Below, in pieces: positions 38,104 through 46,766 of a stretch of DNA of 64,000 nucleotides (position 1 is its first letter; the number at the start of each line of letters is the position of its first letter). The notes beneath the pieces are model-generated. The model was not told the origin of the DNA, did no database searches, and saw only the letters and a list, made by a program, of their open reading frames with translations. This stretch comes from Thauera chlorobenzoica. GTDB lineage: Bacteria > Pseudomonadota > Gammaproteobacteria > Burkholderiales > Rhodocyclaceae. The translations under genes were made by a program, and so were the position numbers. The stretch is taken from contig NZ_CP018839.1 of assembly GCF_001922305.1 (NCBI RefSeq), forward strand, positions 2,232,001-2,296,000. The letters are read 5' to 3'.

Positions 38104-39171
38104 ATGACCCCCAAATTCCATCCGCTGAAGGTGGCCGAAGTGCGACGCGAGACCCCGGACGCGGTCAGCCTGTGCTTCGAGGTCCCGGCCGAGTTGGCCG
38201 AGGACTACCGCTTCACCCAAGGCCAGCACCTGACGGTCAAGGCCAGCGTCAATGGCGAGTCGCTGCGCCGTTCCTACTCGATCTGCAGCGCGGTCGACGA
38301 AGGCGAGCTGCGGGTGGCGATCAAGAAGGTCGCCGGCGGGCGCTTTTCGAACTGGGCCAACGCCAGCCTGAAGGCCGGCGACGTGCTCGAAGTGATGACG
38401 CCCAAGGGGCGCTTCTACACCGAGCTCGATCCGGGCAGCGAAAAACACTATGTCGCCTTCGCCGCCGGCGCCGGGATCACGCCGATCATCTCGATGATCA
38501 AGACCACGCTGAAAACCGAGCCGAACAGCCGCTTCACCCTGATCTACGGCAACCGCAGCCAGCGCAGCGTGATCTTTTCCGAGGCGCTGGAAGACCTCAA
38601 GGACCGCTACCTCACCCGCTTCACCCTGTATCACGTGTTTTCGCGCCAGGATCAGGACGTGCCGCTGTTCAACGGCCGCCTCGACCGTGCCCGGGTCGCG
38701 GCCTTTGCCGACATCTTGCTGCCGGCCGATACCATCGATGCCGCCTTCATCTGCGGCCCCGGCGGCATGATCGACGAGGTCCGCGACGGTCTGCTCGCCA
38801 GCGGCGTCGCCGCCGAGCGCATCCACTTCGAGCGCTTCGGCGTGCCCGAGTCGGCGCCGGCGCACCACGTCGAACCGGGCGATGCGCCCAAGGCCACGAT
38901 CACCGTGATTGCCGACGGCCTGCGCCGCAATGTAGAGTTCCGCGCCGAAGATCCGTCGATCCTGGATGTCGCGCTGCGCGCCGGGATGGATCTGCCGTAC
39001 TCGTGCAAGGGTGGGGTGTGCTGCACCTGCCGGGCCAAGGTGCTCGAAGGCAAGGTGCGCATGGACAAGAACTTCACCCTCGAACAGCCCGACGTCGATG
39101 ACGGCTATGTTCTTACCTGCCAGGCCCACCCGCTCACCGAAAAAGTCGTCATCAGCTTCGACGAGCGCTGA
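38104..39171 (+). CDS. paaE: Phenylacetyl-CoA epoxidase reductase subunit E
   Basis: PaaE transfers electrons from NADPH to the PaaA di-iron site. The 355-residue protein has an FAD-binding domain (SLRRSYSICSA), an NAD(P)-binding domain (HYVAFAAGAGITPIISMIKTTL) and a C-terminal plant-type 2Fe-2S domain. The Cys set of that domain is in PYSCKGGVCCTCRAKVLEG with a distal Cys in VLTCQAHPL. It completes paaABCDE; paaR follows after 94 bases. Confidence 0.95.
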   Translation: MTPKFHPLKVAEVRRETPDAVSLCFEVPAELAEDYRFTQGQHLTVKASVNGESLRRSYSICSAVDEGELRVAIKKVAGGRFSNWANASLKAGDVLEVMTPKGRFYTELDPGSEKHYVAFAAGAGITPIISMIKTTLKTEPNSRFTLIYGNRSQRSVIFSEALEDLKDRYLTRFTLYHVFSRQDQDVPLFNGRLDRARVAAFADILLPADTIDAAFICGPGGMIDEVRDGLLASGVAAERIHFERFGVPESAPAHHVEPGDAPKATITVIADGLRRNVEFRAEDPSILDVALRAGMDLPYSCKGGVCCTCRAKVLEGKVRMDKNFTLEQPDVDDGYVLTCQAHPLTEKVVISFDER

Positions 39172-39265
39172 ACGTGCACGCCCGGCGTCGCGTGCGCCGC
39201 GGCGCCGTCTTCAACCGATCGCAGCCCGCCAGCGGGCCGCAGCTTTCAGGAGTCGAACCCGAACA

Positions 39266-39904
39266 ATGGCCAGAGGCAAAGCCGCCACCTTCGAACTGCA
39301 GCGCGGGGCGATCCAGGAGGCCGCGGCCGATCTGATCGCCGCAAAAGGTTTCCACAACACGTCGATGGCCGAGATCGCGCGCACCTGCGGCGTTTCGAAG
39401 CCCTTGCTCTACCACTATTATCGCGACAAGGAACACATCCTGTTCGACATCGCCGATTTCCATGTGGACCGCCTGCTGAAGCTCGTCGAGGACGTGCTCG
39501 CCGGAACCGACGCGCCCCGCCTCCAGCTCGAACGCATGATCTGCCGCTTCCTCGACGTTTATGTCAGCGGGCGCAGCTTCCATGTTGTGCTGGTGCAGGA
39601 CGTGAAGTTCCTCCACGCCGTGCAGCGCGAGCAGATTATCGACAAGGAAAGGCGCATCGTCGGCGCATTTGCCGATACCATCGAGGGGATCGAGCCCGGG
39701 TTGCGCGGCCAGCGCCTGGACAAGGCCGTGACCATGGTGCTGTTCGGCATGATCAACTGGACCTTCAGCTGGCTGCGCGCCGAAGGCGAGCTGTCTTCGG
39801 CCGAAATGGGGCCACTGGTGACGCGCATCTTCCTGCACGGCGTCACCGGCCTCGCCCAGGAGGCGCCCGGGACGGTTCACCGCTCCCCGGCTGCGGTGGT
39901 GTGA
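39266..39904 (+). CDS. paaR: TetR family repressor of the paa cluster
   Basis: This is a 212-residue TetR-type regulator. The HTH is AAADLIAAKGFHNTSMAEIARTCGVSKPLLYHYYRDKEHILFDI. The C-terminal ligand domain is all-helical. Its position between paaE and paaJ matches PaaR of betaproteobacteria, which is released by phenylacetyl-CoA. The operator is probably the palindrome at 32440-32455. The upstream open frame to 38966 overlaps paaE and is not used; AGGAGT precedes the ATG at 39266 at a slightly long distance. Confidence 0.88.
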   Translation: MARGKAATFELQRGAIQEAAADLIAAKGFHNTSMAEIARTCGVSKPLLYHYYRDKEHILFDIADFHVDRLLKLVEDVLAGTDAPRLQLERMICRFLDVYVSGRSFHVVLVQDVKFLHAVQREQIIDKERRIVGAFADTIEGIEPGLRGQRLDKAVTMVLFGMINWTFSWLRAEGELSSAEMGPLVTRIFLHGVTGLAQEAPGTVHRSPAAVV

Positions 39905-39963
39905 CGCGCGGCCGGGATGGGGCCCGACTCTTACCCAAGCGAAGTACTCAGGAGGACGATTGA

Positions 39964-41166
39964 ATGACCGAAGTTTTCATCTGCGACGGCATCCGCACGC
40001 CGATTGGCCGCTATGCCGGCGCGCTGTCGTCGGTGCGCACCGACGATCTCGCCGCGCTGCCGATCCGGGCCCTGCTCGAACGCAACGCGGGGCTCGACCC
40101 GGCGGCGATCGATGACGTCTACTATGGCTGCGCCAACCAGGCCGGCGAAGACAATCGCAACGTTGCGCGCATGGCGGCGCTGCTCGCCGGGCTGCCGACT
40201 TCGGTTCCCGGTGCGACGCTGAACCGGCTGTGCGGCTCGGGGATGGACGCGGTGGGGACCGCCGCGCGCGCGATCCGCGCCGGAGAGGCCGATCTGATGA
40301 TCGCCGGCGGGGTGGAAAGCATGAGCCGGGCGCCGTTCGTCATCGCAAAGGCCGACACCGCGTTCTCGCGTAGTGCCAGGATCGAGGACACCACCATCGG
40401 CTGGCGCTTCGTCAATCCGCGGATGAAGGCGCAGTACGGCATCGACTCGATGCCCGAAACCGCCGAGAATGTCGCCCAGCAGTACGGTATCGCGCGTGCC
40501 GACCAGGACGCATTCGCGCTGCGCAGCCAGGCCCGCTATGCGGCCGCACGCGCGCGCGGCTTCTTCGACGGCGAGCTGCTGACGGTCGAGATTGCGCAAC
40601 GCAAGGGCGAGCCGCTGCGCGTGAGCGCCGACGAACACCCGCGCGAGACCACACTCGAGGCGCTGGGCCGGCTGAAGGGGGTTGTCCGCCCCGACGGTAC
40701 GGTGACCGCCGGCAATGCCTCCGGCGTCAATGACGGCTCGGTGGCCCTGCTGCTGGCCAACGAGGCCGCGGCCAAGCGTCACGGCCTCCAGCCGCGCGCG
40801 CGCGTGGTGGCGATGGCGACCGCCGGCCTCGAGCCGCGGATCATGGGCATGGGGCCGGCGCCGGCGACCCGCAAGGTGCTCGAGCGCACCGGGCTGTCGC
40901 TCGCGGCGATGGACGTGATCGAGCTCAATGAAGCGTTTGCCGCGCAAGGGCTGGGGGTGATGCGCGACCTCGGATTGCCGGACGACGCCGCGCAGGTCAA
41001 CCCGAACGGTGGCGCGATCGCGCTCGGCCATCCGCTCGGCGCTTCGGGCGCCCGCCTCGTCCTCACCGCGATGCGCCAGATCGAAGCCAGCGGCGGCCGC
41101 TACGGCTTGTGCACGATGTGCATCGGCGTCGGCCAGGGCATCGCGCTGATCATCGAGCGCGTCTGA
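39964..41166 (+). CDS. paaJ: 3-oxoadipyl-CoA / 3-oxo-5,6-dehydrosuberyl-CoA thiolase
   Basis: This thiolase cleaves 3-oxoadipyl-CoA to succinyl-CoA and acetyl-CoA and also acts earlier on 3-oxo-5,6-dehydrosuberyl-CoA. The 400 residues match the PcaF/PaaJ family. The active-site Cys is in GATLNRLCGSGMDAVGTAARAI, and the His and second Cys lie in GGAIALGHPLGASGARLVLTAM and LCTMCIGVGQGIAL. ELNEAFAAQGLGVMRDLGL is diagnostic. AGGAGG precedes the start. It is the last gene of the plus-strand paa operon, followed by a strong hairpin. Confidence 0.93.
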   Translation: MTEVFICDGIRTPIGRYAGALSSVRTDDLAALPIRALLERNAGLDPAAIDDVYYGCANQAGEDNRNVARMAALLAGLPTSVPGATLNRLCGSGMDAVGTAARAIRAGEADLMIAGGVESMSRAPFVIAKADTAFSRSARIEDTTIGWRFVNPRMKAQYGIDSMPETAENVAQQYGIARADQDAFALRSQARYAAARARGFFDGELLTVEIAQRKGEPLRVSADEHPRETTLEALGRLKGVVRPDGTVTAGNASGVNDGSVALLLANEAAAKRHGLQPRARVVAMATAGLEPRIMGMGPAPATRKVLERTGLSLAAMDVIELNEAFAAQGLGVMRDLGLPDDAAQVNPNGGAIALGHPLGASGARLVLTAMRQIEASGGRYGLCTMCIGVGQGIALIIERV

Positions 41167-41203
41167 GCCTCTGCCCGTGCCGCCGGGCACGTTGGGGTTT
41201 TCA

Positions 41204-41234
41204 CTTCGCCCGCCGGTTTTTCCGGCGGGCGAAG
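41204..41234. terminator. Strong hairpin after paaJ
   Basis: CTTCGCCCGCCGG and CCGGCGGGCGAAG form a perfect 13-bp stem around a TTTTT loop, 37 bases after the paaJ stop. It lacks a long T tract downstream but should still block or pause transcription. Confidence 0.75.
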
Positions 41235-41328
41235 TCGTTTACCGCGAGCTGGCGCCGCTGTTTCCAATCCGGATATTTGGGAGCAGGGGTGCGGCGGCCC
41301 GGATTGGACTGGGTCGATACGGTTTTTG

Positions 41329-41356
41329 TTGACGTTTACGTCAGCGTCAATATCAT
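41329..41356 (+). promoter_or_regulatory. Promoter with embedded dyad operator of the MerR gene
   Basis: TTGACG (41329-41334) and TATCAT (41351-41356) are spaced by 16 bases. The dyad TTGACG-N10-CGTCAA fills the -35 box and spacer, the usual binding place of MerR regulators. Almost the same sequence lies in the rnf promoter at 47396-47424, inverted. Confidence 0.65.
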
Positions 41357-41494
41357 TCTGTCTGTGTGACGGTCGTGTGCCGTCCGTCCGCCTTCCGTCG
41401 TGTCCTTGCCGGCATGAAGGGGCGGAGGGTGCGACGCCGTCGAATATCGCGGCGGCGCACAATATCGGCCGTCACGGCCAGTGCGGAGAGAACG

Positions 41495-41977
41495 ATGATG
41501 ACCAGCACGACCCAGGGCGTGGTCCGCCCGAGGGAGTCGGCGCGAGCCACGACCTACACGATTTCAGACCTTGCCGATGAATTCAACATCACCACGCGGG
41601 CGATCCGGTATTACGAAGACCAGGGCCTGATCACGCCGGCGCGGCGCGGCAGCCGCCGCATCTACAGCCGCCGCGACCGCGCCCGGCTGAGCCTGATCCT
41701 GCGCGGGAAACGCCTCGGGTTCTCGCTCAACGAAACCCGCCAGCTGTTCGAACTCTATGACAACGGCCCTGGCGAGGACGCCCACACGGCCCACTTCATG
41801 GGACTGCTCGCCGAGCGCCGGGCGCTGCTCGAACAGCAGATGCGGGACATCCGCGCGATCCTGCGCGAAATCGACATTGCCGAAGCCGATGCGCTGCGCG
41901 TCACCGCAGCGAGAAAAAGCGAGGCCGCCCCGTCCGCTTCGTCGCCGGCTTCACCGGCGCCGGTGGCGGCGCGCTGA
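41495..41977 (+). CDS. LiuR-like MerR family transcriptional regulator
   Basis: This is a 160-residue MerR-type regulator of the kind that controls acyl-CoA degradation (LiuR-like). The HTH is YTISDLADEFNITTRAIRYYEDQGLITPARRGSRRIYSRRDRARL, followed by ILRGKRLGFSLNETRQLFELYD and a coiled-coil dimer helix. There are no metal-binding Cys residues. The first of two tandem ATGs (41495), with GGAGAG 4 bases upstream, is chosen over an upstream Arg-rich extension. Its own promoter and the rnf promoter share an operator, so it probably regulates itself and rnf. Confidence 0.88.
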   Translation: MMTSTTQGVVRPRESARATTYTISDLADEFNITTRAIRYYEDQGLITPARRGSRRIYSRRDRARLSLILRGKRLGFSLNETRQLFELYDNGPGEDAHTAHFMGLLAERRALLEQQMRDIRAILREIDIAEADALRVTAARKSEAAPSASSPASPAPVAAR

Positions 41978-42002
41978 AGCCTGGCGGCGGCAGCCCGCTG
42001 CC

Positions 42003-42299
42003 TCAGCTCTCTCCGGAAGAAGGCGCAGCCTTGGCTGCGCCTTTCTTGCGCGTGGGCACGGTTTTGGGGTCGACGATGATGGGCATGTAGATCTCGACGC
42101 GGTCGCCTTCCTTTAGTACGGCATCGAGGGGGTGGATCTTGCCGAACACGCCGACCTTGTTGCGTGCGAGGTCGATGCACTCGTAGCGCCCGAGGATGCC
42201 GGAGCGCTCGATTGCCTCCGCGATCGTGCACCCTTCGGCCACTTCCAGGCGCAGCCAGGCCGGACGTTCAGGATGGGCGTAGCTGACACTGATCTTCAT
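42003..42299 (-). CDS. rnfH: RnfH family ubiquitin-like protein
   Basis: RnfH is a small beta-grasp protein (98 residues) often encoded with rnf genes; its exact role is unclear. Sequence MKISVSYAHPERPAWLRLEVAEG leads to the family core AIERSGILGRYECIDLARNKVGVFGKIHPLDAVLKEGDRVEIYMPI. It is the last gene of the rnf operon, 26 bases after rnfE. Unlike MoaD or ThiS it does not end in Gly-Gly, so sulfur-carrier activity is not expected. Confidence 0.9.
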   Translation of the reverse strand: MKISVSYAHPERPAWLRLEVAEGCTIAEAIERSGILGRYECIDLARNKVGVFGKIHPLDAVLKEGDRVEIYMPIIVDPKTVPTRKKGAAKAAPSSGES

Positions 42300-42325
42300 G
42301 GGTCGCTCCTTCTGATGGTGGACGC

Positions 42326-43003
42326 TCAGGACGCAGCGGCCGCGGTCGAGGCGGCGAGCCGGGTGCGCAGGCGGGCGCGCAGGGTCATGCGCTGGCGCGC
42401 AGCCACCAGGAAGCCGAGTGCAATGAAGCCGCCGGGGGGGAGGATCATCAGCAACAGCCCCCGATAGCCTTCGACGAGCTGAAGCTCGAGAAAGGCAAAG
42501 TTCTCGCCGAGCAGCATCGAGGCATCGGCGAACAGGGTGCCCTGGCCGATCACCTCGCGGGTGCCGCCCAGCAGGGTCAGCGCCAGGGTGAAGCCGACGC
42601 CCATCGCCAGCCCGTCGACGGCGGCCATCAGCGGCGACTGCTTGGAGGCGAAGGCTTCGGCGCGGCCGATGATCGCGCAGTTCACCACGATCAGCGGAAT
42701 GAACAGGCCCAGTACCTTGTGCAGTTCGTGCACCCAGGCGTTCATGCTCATGTCGACGAGGGTGACGATCGACGAGATCAGCAGCACGTAGATCGGAATC
42801 CGTACTTCCTTGCCGATCATGCGGCGGAACAGCGACACCGCCACGCCCGAGCTGACCAGCACCGCGGTGGTGGCCAGGCCCATGCCGAGGCCGTTGGTGG
42901 CGCTGCCGGTAACGGCCAGGGTCGGGCACATCCCCAGCAACTGGACGAGGACGATGTTGTTGTCCCAGACCCCTTCGCGGGTGATCCGGCGCAGTTGACT
43001 CAT
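42326..43003 (-). CDS. rnfE: Ion-translocating oxidoreductase subunit RnfE
   Basis: RnfE is an integral-membrane subunit of the Rnf complex, which couples ferredoxin:NAD+ electron transfer to ion transport. The 225-residue protein has six hydrophobic segments. Conserved blocks are VLVQLLGMCPTLAVTGSATNGLGMGLAT and LGLFIPLIVVNCAIIGRAEAFAS; the Cys residues bind the intramembrane 2Fe-2S site shared with RnfA. It overlaps rnfG by 4 bases. The C-terminus has an Ala-rich tail. Confidence 0.94.
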   Translation of the reverse strand: MSQLRRITREGVWDNNIVLVQLLGMCPTLAVTGSATNGLGMGLATTAVLVSSGVAVSLFRRMIGKEVRIPIYVLLISSIVTLVDMSMNAWVHELHKVLGLFIPLIVVNCAIIGRAEAFASKQSPLMAAVDGLAMGVGFTLALTLLGGTREVIGQGTLFADASMLLGENFAFLELQLVEGYRGLLLMILPPGGFIALGFLVAARQRMTLRARLRTRLAASTAAAAS

Positions 43004-43674
43004 GGCTGTTTCCCCTGCTGCGATTGCTCTGCGGGCGTGCGCTCGGCCTGCGCTGCCGGAGCGGCTGGGGCGAGCAGGCGGGCGCGGTGTTCGGCGAAGA
43101 ACTGGAGGGATTCGCGCACCGCCCCGACGACGGCGCGGGGGGTGATCGTTGCGCCGGCGAACTGGTCGAAATCACCTCCGTCCTTGCGCACCGCCCAGTG
43201 CTGCGTTGCGCCCGGATCGAACGTGCGGCCGTCGAAGCTGCGCACCCAGTCCGACTTGCGGATGTCGATCTTGTCGCCGAGCCCCGGAGTTTCGCTGTGC
43301 GAGAGCACGCGCACGCCGATGATGCGTCCTTCGCGGGAGACGCCGACGATCAGCGAGATCGGGCCGCCGTAGCCGGCTTCGGTGCTCCAGGAGTAGGCCA
43401 CCGCCGTCACTTCGTTGCCCTGGCGGGCGCGGTAGACGGTGACCGGCGCGGCGCCGACGCGCGCGATTTGCAGCGGGTCGGCGAGCAGATCGTTGTCGTG
43501 CAGGGCGGGCGGTACGGTCTGTACCAGGGTGGCCTGCAGGTCTTCGGCCTGACGCAGCGCGATCTCGTCGCGGGTGAAATTGTTTCCGAACGCGAGCAGC
43601 GTGCTGCAACCGAGCGCGAACGCGCCGAGCAGCAGGCCGGGGCGCCGTGTGCCCTGGGTGGCAGTGGTCGTCAT
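43000..43674 (-). CDS. rnfG: Rnf complex subunit RnfG (covalent FMN)
   Basis: RnfG has one N-terminal membrane anchor (LLLGAFALGCSTLLAFG) and a periplasmic FMN-binding domain. The flavinylation Thr lies in FDQFAGATITPRAVVGAV, the S/AGATxT motif used by ApbE. Conserved blocks include VLSHSETPGLGDKID. The 224-residue product ends in an Ala/Gln-rich tail. Its start overlaps the end of rnfD. The upstream open frame to 44466 is a shadow of rnfD. Confidence 0.93.
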   Translation of the reverse strand: MTTTATQGTRRPGLLLGAFALGCSTLLAFGNNFTRDEIALRQAEDLQATLVQTVPPALHDNDLLADPLQIARVGAAPVTVYRARQGNEVTAVAYSWSTEAGYGGPISLIVGVSREGRIIGVRVLSHSETPGLGDKIDIRKSDWVRSFDGRTFDPGATQHWAVRKDGGDFDQFAGATITPRAVVGAVRESLQFFAEHRARLLAPAAPAAQAERTPAEQSQQGKQP

Positions 43675-44753
43675 CGGGGCGTCTCCGTGCGCTTGGCAGG
43701 CAGGGGGAGCGGGGCACCGGAGCGCTGGCGGCCATAGCGGCGCGGGCGCACGAGATGGTCGATCAGCGGTGTCGCCGCGTTCATCAGCAGCACGGCGAAC
43801 GCCACCCCTTCCGGGTAGCCGCCCCAGCTGCGGATGATGAAGACGAGGGCGCCGATGCCGGCGCCGAAGATCAGTCGCCCGCTGGCGGTCACCGGGGAGC
43901 CGACCGGGTCGGTGGCGATGAAGAAGGCGCACAGCACGGCGCTGCCGGCCAGCAGGTGGAGCAACGGGGGGGCGTAGCGGGCGGGCTCGACGAGGTGGAA
44001 GACGGTGGCGAGCAGGCCCAGCGTCAACAGCATGGCAAACGGAATCTGCCACGGGATGATGCGCTTGGCGATCAGCCAGCCGCCGCCGAGCAGCAGCAGC
44101 AGGGCCGAGGTTTCGCCCATGCTGCCGGCGACGGTTCCGAGCGCGAGCGCACCGAGGGCGCTGCCGTCGGCGGCGAAGGCGCCGCCGCTGCGCAGCGGGG
44201 CGAGGGCGGTGGCGGTGCTCAGCGCATCGATCGCCGGCGCGCCGCCGAAGGTGATCGCCAGCCCGTCGAGAAAGCCGGGCGCGGCCGCGGACAGCCACGG
44301 TTGCGGTGCGATCCAGCTCGTCATCTCGAGCGGGAAGGACACCAGCAGGGCGACGCGGGCGAGCATCGCCGGGTTCAGCACGTTCTGGCCGAGGCCGCCG
44401 AACACCTGCTTGCCAACTACGATCGCGAATGCCGCACCGAGGACCGCGAGCCACCACGGCGCCCACGGCGGCAGGCAGAGGGCGAGGATCAGGCCGGTCA
44501 ATACCGCGGAGCCGTCGCCGAGCGTGGACCAGAGTGGGCGGCGGCCGATCGCCAGGCAGGCCGCTTCGGTGGCGAGGCAGGCCGCGATCGACAGCACGAG
44601 CAGGTTCGCCGCCGGCCAGCCGTACAGGTACAGGCCGAAGGCGGTGGCCGGGAGCAGGGCGGTGATCACCGCGCGCATGGTGCGCGGGATGCTGCCCCGG
44701 CTATGGACGTGCGGTGCGGCTAGCGGTCCGGAGGCGGAGGGCTGCAGATTCAT
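43671..44753 (-). CDS. rnfD: Rnf complex subunit RnfD
   Basis: RnfD is a membrane subunit (360 residues, about nine hydrophobic segments) homologous to NqrB. It carries a covalently bound FMN, probably on the Thr in IDALSTATALAPL. Other conserved blocks are VVGKQVFGGLGQNVLNPAMLARVALLVSFP and FFIATDPVGSPVTASGRLIFGAG. It overlaps rnfC and rnfG by 4 bases on each side, which points to tight coupling. Confidence 0.94.
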   Translation of the reverse strand: MNLQPSASGPLAAPHVHSRGSIPRTMRAVITALLPATAFGLYLYGWPAANLLVLSIAACLATEAACLAIGRRPLWSTLGDGSAVLTGLILALCLPPWAPWWLAVLGAAFAIVVGKQVFGGLGQNVLNPAMLARVALLVSFPLEMTSWIAPQPWLSAAAPGFLDGLAITFGGAPAIDALSTATALAPLRSGGAFAADGSALGALALGTVAGSMGETSALLLLLGGGWLIAKRIIPWQIPFAMLLTLGLLATVFHLVEPARYAPPLLHLLAGSAVLCAFFIATDPVGSPVTASGRLIFGAGIGALVFIIRSWGGYPEGVAFAVLLMNAATPLIDHLVRPRRYGRQRSGAPLPLPAKRTETPR

Positions 44754-46186
44754 TGCTCGACCTCGGAGGGGGCGGGTTTGCGCGCGGCCGCCTTCGCCGC
44801 GGCCTGGGCGGCGAGGCGCTGCTGGCGGGCTTCAGCGAGCTTGCGGGTTTCTTCGGCCTTGCGCTGGGCCTCGCGGCGGTTGGTGATCTCGCCCTTGGCG
44901 AAGTTGAACAAATGGGCGAGCGGGATGTGGGCCGGACAGACGTAGGAGCAGCAGCCACAGGAAAGGCAATCGCTCATCCCCAGTTCGGCGGCGTCGTCGA
45001 TGCGCCCGGCACGGATGCGGGCGGCCAGATCGAGCGGCACCAGCCCGACCGGACAGACGTCCACGCAGCGCCCGCAATGCAGGCAGGCGCGCGGCGAGGC
45101 TTCGTGGGCCTCGGCGGCGGTGAGGGCGATGATGCCGCTGGTGCCCTTGACCACCGGCGCATCGAGCGCGGGCAGCACCTGCCCCATCATCGGCCCCCCC
45201 ATCAGCAGGCGGGTCGGCTGCTCGATGAAACCACCGCAGAAGTCGATCAGGTCGGACACCGGGGTGCCCATCGGCACCACCACGTTGCGCGGCTGGCGGA
45301 TCGCGCCGCCGCCGACGGTGACCACCCGCGACACCAGCGGCTTGGCGAAGCGCAGCGCGCGGCACACGGCCAGTGCGGTGCCGACGTTATGCACGCTGAC
45401 GCCGATTTCGGCCGACAGCCGGCCCGCCGGAATCTCGAGGCCGGTGACGGTGCGCACCAGCTGTTTTTCCGAGCCCATCGGATAGCGCGAAGGCACGCGC
45501 AATACCTTGATCTCGGGGTAGGGGGCGGCAGCGGCGCTCATCGCCGCGAGCGCCTCGGGCTTGTTGTCCTCGATCGCGATGCAGGTGAGCCGGGTGCCCA
45601 GCGCGCGTGCGATCAGGCGCACGCCCTCGACGACGTAGCCCGCGCCTTCGCGCATCAGGCGGTCGTCGCAACTGAGGTAGGGCTCGCATTCGCCGCCGTT
45701 GATGATCAGCGTGTCGATGCTGTGGCGGCTGCCGGCGTCGAGCTTGACCGCGGCGGGGAAGGCCGCGCCGCCCAGGCCGACGATGCCTGCGTCGCGCACC
45801 CGGGCGGCGATTTCCGCCGCAGACAGGGTGAACGGATCGGCCACCGGGTCGGTGTCGATCCAGCGCTCCTCGCCGTCCGGCTCGAGGGTGACGGTCTGCA
45901 CCGGCAGGCCCGACGGGTGGGGCGCGGTGTGGTCGCCGATCGCGACCACCGTGCCCGAGGTCGGGGCGTGGACCGGTGCCGACACCGAACCCTGGTGGCG
46001 GGCCAGGCGCTGGCCCTTGAGGACATGGTCGCCGACCTTCACTTCGGGTGCGGCGGGCTCGCCGATGTGCTGCTGCAGCGGAATGAACAGCTGCTTGGGC
46101 AGCGGCAGGCGCGCGATCGGGTGGCAGGCGGTGGGGTCCTTGTTGCCTTCGGGATGGACCCCGCCACGGAAGCGGAAGATCTTCAT
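44750..46186 (-). CDS. rnfC: Rnf complex subunit RnfC
   Basis: RnfC is the peripheral NADH-interacting subunit with FMN and two 4Fe-4S clusters. The 478-residue product starts MKIFRFRGGVHPEGNKDPT, contains GIVGLGGAAFPAAVKL (nucleotide-binding region). It ends with ferredoxin motifs CLHCGRCVDVCPVG and CLSCGCCSYVCPAHIPL followed by a charged Ala/Lys/Arg helix. The ATG at 46186 starts the conserved N-terminus. This form lacks the very long C-terminal repeats of E. coli RsxC. Confidence 0.95.
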   Translation of the reverse strand: MKIFRFRGGVHPEGNKDPTACHPIARLPLPKQLFIPLQQHIGEPAAPEVKVGDHVLKGQRLARHQGSVSAPVHAPTSGTVVAIGDHTAPHPSGLPVQTVTLEPDGEERWIDTDPVADPFTLSAAEIAARVRDAGIVGLGGAAFPAAVKLDAGSRHSIDTLIINGGECEPYLSCDDRLMREGAGYVVEGVRLIARALGTRLTCIAIEDNKPEALAAMSAAAAPYPEIKVLRVPSRYPMGSEKQLVRTVTGLEIPAGRLSAEIGVSVHNVGTALAVCRALRFAKPLVSRVVTVGGGAIRQPRNVVVPMGTPVSDLIDFCGGFIEQPTRLLMGGPMMGQVLPALDAPVVKGTSGIIALTAAEAHEASPRACLHCGRCVDVCPVGLVPLDLAARIRAGRIDDAAELGMSDCLSCGCCSYVCPAHIPLAHLFNFAKGEITNRREAQRKAEETRKLAEARQQRLAAQAAAKAAARKPAPSEVEQ

Positions 46187-46197
46187 CTTCGGAGTCC

Positions 46198-46731
46198 TCA
46201 CACGCCGGTCAGTTTCGGCTTGTGCCAGCGCCAGTTGCGCAGCGTCACCGGAACGCCTTCGATGTCGATGCCCTCGGTCGGGCACACTTCGGCGCAGGCG
46301 CCGCAGCCGATGCAGGCTTCGGCCAGCACTACGTGAAGCTGCTTGGTGGCGCCGACGATGGCATCGGTGGGGCAGGCCTTGATGCAGCGCGAGCAGCCGA
46401 TGCAGCTGGTCGTGCGCACCCGCGCCAGCACCGGGCCGCGGTCTTCGATGCTGCCGGCATCGAGGCCGACGCCGAGGATCTCGGCCAGTTTTTCCGCCAC
46501 CGCGCGCCCGCCGGGCGGGCACAGGGTGACCGGCGCTTCGCCCGCGGCCAGTGCCGCGGCGGCCTGACCGCAGCCGGGGAAGCCGCACTGGCCGCATTGC
46601 GAGCCGGGCAGCACTTCGGTGATGCGTTCGACGATCGGGTCGGCCTCGCTGCCGAGCCAGCGCCCTGCAGTGCCCAGCAGCCAGCCCAGCACCATGCCGA
46701 TGGTGGCGACGACAAGAACGGAAGTGATCAT
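46198..46731 (-). CDS. rnfB: Rnf complex subunit RnfB
   Basis: RnfB is the likely ferredoxin-docking subunit. The 177-residue protein has an N-terminal membrane helix (SVLVVATIGMVLGWLLGTAG) and a 4Fe-4S domain with CGQCGFPGCGQAAAALA plus a downstream Cys. Two ferredoxin clusters follow: CIGCSRCIKACPTDAI and CIGCGACAEVCPTEGI. It lies between rnfA (35-base gap) and rnfC (11-base gap). Confidence 0.95.
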   Translation of the reverse strand: MITSVLVVATIGMVLGWLLGTAGRWLGSEADPIVERITEVLPGSQCGQCGFPGCGQAAAALAAGEAPVTLCPPGGRAVAEKLAEILGVGLDAGSIEDRGPVLARVRTTSCIGCSRCIKACPTDAIVGATKQLHVVLAEACIGCGACAEVCPTEGIDIEGVPVTLRNWRWHKPKLTGV

Positions 46732-46766
46732 GGTCGTGGTCCTCCTTGATTGTGCCGGATGAGAAT

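Larger units (their letters stand above)
41167..41494 (+). other. Intergenic region paaJ / MerR gene
   Basis: These 328 bases hold the paaJ terminator hairpin (41204-41234) and the MerR-gene promoter with its embedded operator (41329-41356). The rest is a 5' region without a recognisable gene. The MerR frame is open from 41366, but that stretch is Arg-rich with no family match, so it is treated as leader. Confidence 0.6.

Noticed and set aside
36691..39129. 812-codon minus-strand open frame opposite paaC-paaE
   Set aside because: It is an antisense shadow of paaC, paaD and paaE, all of which are clearly recognised.
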